In this document: piece by piece, positions 61,108-64,000 of the stretch
How the letters are laid out: the number at the start of each line of letters is the position of its first letter
Position numbering within the stretch: the stretch's first letter is position 1
NCBI GenBank assembly: GCA_963844575.1
Contig: CAWJOU010000005.1
Coordinates: 372,001-436,000, forward strand
DNA: 64,000 bases
DNA from: DASZUK01 sp963844575
GTDB taxonomy: Bacteria > Actinomycetota > Acidimicrobiia > Acidimicrobiales > RAAP-2
Direction of reading: 5' to 3'
Notes under the pieces: model-generated
Told to the model about the DNA's origin: nothing
Seen by the model: the letters and a program-made list of their open reading frames with translations, nothing else
Database searches by the model: none
Made by a program: the position numbers and the translations under genes

Positions 61108-64000
61108 TCAATCCGACATAGCAACGATGGTCGCTGTCTGGGCCAGGGCTGTACCGGCCGAGGTGGCGTCCCCGAACTGGAACACCTGCCCGGACGCTGC
61201 CGTCTCCCAGTAACCGCCGTTGTCCCCGGTGGGCACGAGGCTCACGATCGAGGCCGACGTGGTCCCGGCCACGGTGCCGTGGAAGCCGGCGTTGCCGAAG
61301 CTGAAGACCCCGCCGTCGGCCGCCACCAGCCAGTAGCCACCGCCTGTGGAGCTCGAGGCCATGCCGACGATCGGCTTGTTCAAGGTCAACGAGCCGGTCG
61401 AGCCGTAGAAGGCGGCGTCACCGAAGCTGAAGATGCCGCCGTCTGAGGCCACCATCCAATACCCCTTGCCGTCAGGGGTGGAGGCAATGCCGACGATCGG
61501 CTTGTTGAGCGGCTTGCCGCCCATCGAGCCGTAGAAGGCGGCGTCACCGAAGGCGAAGATGCCGCCGTCGGAGGCCACCTCCCAGTAGCCCTTGCCGTCC
61601 GGCGTGGCCGCGATGCCGACGATCGGCTTGTTGAGCGGCTGGCCGCCCATCGAGCCGTAGAAGGCGGCGTTGCCGAAGCTGAAGATGCCGCCGTCACTGC
61701 CGACCAGCCAGTAGCCCCCGTCACCGGGCGTCGTCGCCGTGCCCACGATCGGCGCCGAGAGGGACTTGCCGCCCATCGAGCCGTAGAAGGGGGCGGTGCC
61801 GTAGCTGTAGACCGAGCCGTTGGCGGCGACCAGGTGATAGCCGGTGCCCGACGCCGGCGGTGGCGGTGGCGGTGGCGGTGGCGGTGGGGTCGTGGTCACC
61901 GTTAGCGTGGCGGCGTTCGATGTGGCCGTGCCCTCACCATTACTAAAGACCGCCCGGTACTGGTTACCGTTGTTCGCCGTGGTGGTCGCCGGCGTGGTAT
62001 AGGCGCTGGTCAGTGTTGTCCGGGAGGCAAAGCTGTTGCTCGGTGTCCCCGGAGCATTCGACCAGCTGCTCCCACCGTTCGTCGAGACCTGCCACTGGAC
62101 GGCCAGCACGCTGCCGGTGGCCTTGGCGCTGAACGTCGCCGTGTTCCCGGTTACCGCCGACTGGTTGGCTGGCTGGGTGGCGACCGAGGGTGGAACGACA
62201 ACAGTCAGCGACGCCCCGTCGGTGGTGGCCGAGCCGGCACCGTTGGTGAACACCGCTCGGTACTTGTTGCCACTGTCGGCCGCCGCCGTGACCGGGGTCA
62301 CGTACATCGTGCCCGTCGCCCCGGTGATTGTCGACCAGGTCGAGCCGTTCGTGGACACCTGCCACTGGACGGTCGGAGTTGGTGTCCCCGAGGCGGTGGC
62401 TGTAAAGGTGGCGGCTGTCCCTTCCTTCACCGTCTGGGCCGACGGCTGTTTCGTCACCGCCGGCTTCGTCTCCACTGTATAGGCCACGGTGTTCGAGGTG
62501 CTCACTGGCACCGTGCCGCTCCACTGGGCGCTGTAGGAGTGCTGCCCGACTGAGGGGGCCGGAACGCTAAGCCTGGCGATGCCCTTTGTCGGTCCCGACG
62601 TGGGAACCGTGGCAGTCCCGAGGGTCACTGTCTTACCCGACCCTGCTGTGTGCGTCAGGAAATTGACCTGCCCACCCCTTGTGGTCGGTACGACGGTCGC
62701 AGCGAGGACCGCGTTAGTTCCCGACAGCACGGGGCTGGCCGGGCTGGCCGCCAACGTGACCCCCGACACGAGAATCGAGCCGATCGTCGCCGCCGGAGAG
62801 CCTGCCGTGCAGTTAAAGGCGACCCCCCCTCCTGTGAAGGAAACGGACTCGATCCCCACCGGTACTTGTGCTCCAGGACTGCCGGTGACCGGGACCGTAG
62901 CCGACAGTCCTGTCCACTTGGCGGTTACGGTGTCGTTCGCTGCCGAAGGCACAATTGTGGGTGCTGTGATCGATCCGCCCGGCGACAGGTTGACCTTGAC
63001 GTCGGTCAAATCCTCTGTGGTTGTAATGAAGGCGGCACTGCCGTCGAGGTTCACCGCAAGACTGATCAAGGTCACTCGTGCGGTTCCGACCCCGGCCGGA
63101 GATGTCCGGGGCAAAGCGCCGGACACGATCACCGACCCGGCAATCGGGGCACCCGCTCTCGTGCAGTTGTACACCGTTCCTGGAGCGGCGGCAACGACCG
63201 TAAAGGCCCGTGTGATATTGACGCCGTTATAGACGGAATCTCCCGAGTAGACGATCGTCAAGGTATGGCTGCCGATGCTCAAGCCACTGGTAGGAATCGA
63301 CTGGGTTTCCAGTAGAGCAATTACGTCTGTAGTGTAATAGTGCGTCGTCAGCACGATTGGCGGTGTGAATGTGTGGCCATCGACTTGGTAGGTGTACGTT
63401 CCAACTGGGTAGGGATAGACCGCCTTGGTTGTTGTCGGTGCATTGGGTGGAGCCGTGAAGATAACCTGCGGAAAGAACTGATAACCGGAAGGAATAGCCG
63501 TCACGGTCGGTGTGGTCTTCAGTGTGGGATTATATCTGGTGGCCGGACTGACCAGGACTTTCCCCACCGCGGACGGCGCGTAGGTATAGACCCCTGTTGT
63601 TACTGTTGATGTGAACGGGGGAACCACTGTGCCTGCGGCATTCAGCGTCTGCAGGGCAAAGGTCGCTGTCTGCTGGCCGAAGCTCACCACCGCCGCGGAG
63701 TAGGCGATGCGGAAGTGGACCGTCAGGGATGTCCCTGCCGGCAGAGAGAACTTCGTTGTACTGCCACAGGCTCCCGTCAACCCCTTGAATGTTCCCAGCA
63801 ACAAACTCCCGCCGCGGTTTGCAAACGAAATCGGGCACCATGTTCCCGTCGAGTTCTCATACTCCATCGTCACATTTTCGTGTGTCGACTTTAGAACAGC
63901 CAGCCTGATCGTCAACTTCAGATCTGCCCAGCTCTCACCGATGGAGGGATTTGTCAGTCTGACTGTAAAGTAGGTTGGTGTCGCGGCACCGACAATCGCC
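61108..64000 (-). CDS. Giant secreted Ig-like protein with six repeats, 5' end beyond window
   Basis: The frame is open through the right edge (codons continue to 63999), so the Met at 63915 is internal: TPTYFTVRLTNPSIGESWAD lies upstream and matches the paralogues. Visible domains: Ig-like modules (TWCPISFANRGGSLLLGTFK; YSGDSVYNGVN; LAASPASPVLSGTNAVLAAT), two I-set-like domains (TVQWQVSTNGSTWSTITG; AVQWQVSTNGGSSWSNAP), a proline hinge and six 42-residue repeats. Same architecture as 3234-7103. The DNA of the hinge and ring is one arm of the inverted repeat, so this is the source copy. Confidence 0.85.
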   Translation of the reverse strand, partial: AIVGAATPTYFTVRLTNPSIGESWADLKLTIRLAVLKSTHENVTMEYENSTGTWCPISFANRGGSLLLGTFKGLTGACGSTTKFSLPAGTSLTVHFRIAYSAAVVSFGQQTATFALQTLNAAGTVVPPFTSTVTTGVYTYAPSAVGKVLVSPATRYNPTLKTTPTVTAIPSGYQFFPQVIFTAPPNAPTTTKAVYPYPVGTYTYQVDGHTFTPPIVLTTHYYTTDVIALLETQSIPTSGLSIGSHTLTIVYSGDSVYNGVNITRAFTVVAAAPGTVYNCTRAGAPIAGSVIVSGALPRTSPAGVGTARVTLISLAVNLDGSAAFITTTEDLTDVKVNLSPGGSITAPTIVPSAANDTVTAKWTGLSATVPVTGSPGAQVPVGIESVSFTGGGVAFNCTAGSPAATIGSILVSGVTLAASPASPVLSGTNAVLAATVVPTTRGGQVNFLTHTAGSGKTVTLGTATVPTSGPTKGIARLSVPAPSVGQHSYSAQWSGTVPVSTSNTVAYTVETKPAVTKQPSAQTVKEGTAATFTATASGTPTPTVQWQVSTNGSTWSTITGATGTMYVTPVTAAADSGNKYRAVFTNGAGSATTDGASLTVVVPPSVATQPANQSAVTGNTATFSAKATGSVLAVQWQVSTNGGSSWSNAPGTPSNSFASRTTLTSAYTTPATTTANNGNQYRAVFSNGEGTATSNAATLTVTTTPPPPPPPPPPPASGTGYHLVAANGSVYSYGTAPFYGSMGGKSLSAPIVGTATTPGDGGYWLVGSDGGIFSFGNAAFYGSMGGQPLNKPIVGIAATPDGKGYWEVASDGGIFAFGDAAFYGSMGGKPLNKPIVGIASTPDGKGYWMVASDGGIFSFGDAAFYGSTGSLTLNKPIVGMASSSTGGGYWLVAADGGVFSFGNAGFHGTVAGTTSASIVSLVPTGDNGGYWETAASGQVFQFGDATSAGTALAQTATIVAMSD

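Larger units (their letters stand above)
59500..61890. repeat. Inverted repeat, two arms of about 1.04 kb
   Basis: Arm 1 59500-60544 and arm 2 60838-61890 are reverse complements, with one visible single-base indel (CGCCCCAAGG against CGCCCAAGG) and a different number of CCACCG units at the outer ends. The 293-bp centre contains diverged, oppositely oriented IS256-type sequences. Confidence 0.85.

Overview
The window is high-GC DNA from an actinobacterium. The best guess is a member of the Acidimicrobiia, because several very large secreted proteins carry TIG or Ig-like domains followed by six copies of a 42-residue repeat with the core FYGSMGGKPLNKPIVG, a type I associate with that class. 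This placement is an inference. GTG and TTG starts are frequent, and several patches (10.8-14.0 kb, the small secreted-protein genes between 24.8 and 42.6 kb, and 37.5-38.3 kb) are visibly richer in AT than their surroundings.

Layout. 0-1.2 kb: a probable toxin-antitoxin pair cut by the window edge and a flavodoxin-fold reductase. 1.2-7.1 kb: two giant secreted repeat proteins. 7.4 kb: tRNA-Lys(TTT). 7.6-16.1 kb: a DMT transporter, an AbiE-type antitoxin with a deleted toxin, a PHP-domain protein, an AT-richer operon with two dihydroorotate-dehydrogenase-like flavoproteins plus a membrane protein, and a decayed second copy of the PHP gene. 16.1-24.7 kb: four paralogous Uma2 (PD-(D/E)XK) proteins mixed with a Fic protein, a broken HicBA pair, a CU044_5270-like membrane protein, a stand-alone LigD-type polymerase and a dispersed palindrome.

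24.7-43.7 kb is a rearranged zone. Six copies (five complete, one cut) of a roughly 190-residue secreted-protein gene lie among insertion sequences: two identical IS1380-type elements in inverted orientation with an IS5-type element between them, a second identical IS5 copy, a decayed ISL3 element, IS3 and IS110 fragments, and a group II intron fragment inside an IS3 transposase gene. The secreted-protein genes share a structured leader, a conserved TTGACT upstream block and a palindromic terminator. Three of them lie beside intact or decayed 3' ends of the LigD-type polymerase gene, so a polymerase/secreted-protein locus appears to have been amplified.

43.8-52.5 kb looks like a coherent biosynthetic locus. 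A compact tRNA gene with anticodon UAA and a short variable loop lies just upstream of, and co-oriented with, an arginyl-tRNA-synthetase paralogue. Divergent from these runs a tight series: SGNH hydrolase, class III aminotransferase, a 26-residue Arg-rich peptide, a large putative heme-oxygenase-like diiron enzyme, a NodU/TobZ-type carbamoyltransferase and a small SxtJ-like membrane protein. I consider this the best candidate for an undescribed system.

52.6-64 kb returns to giant secreted proteins: an Ig-type protein with a glycine-rich C-terminus, a second TIG/repeat protein, a broken relative, and an Ig/repeat protein running off the right edge. The 3' third of the last is duplicated as a 1-kb inverted repeat around two IS256-type fragments.
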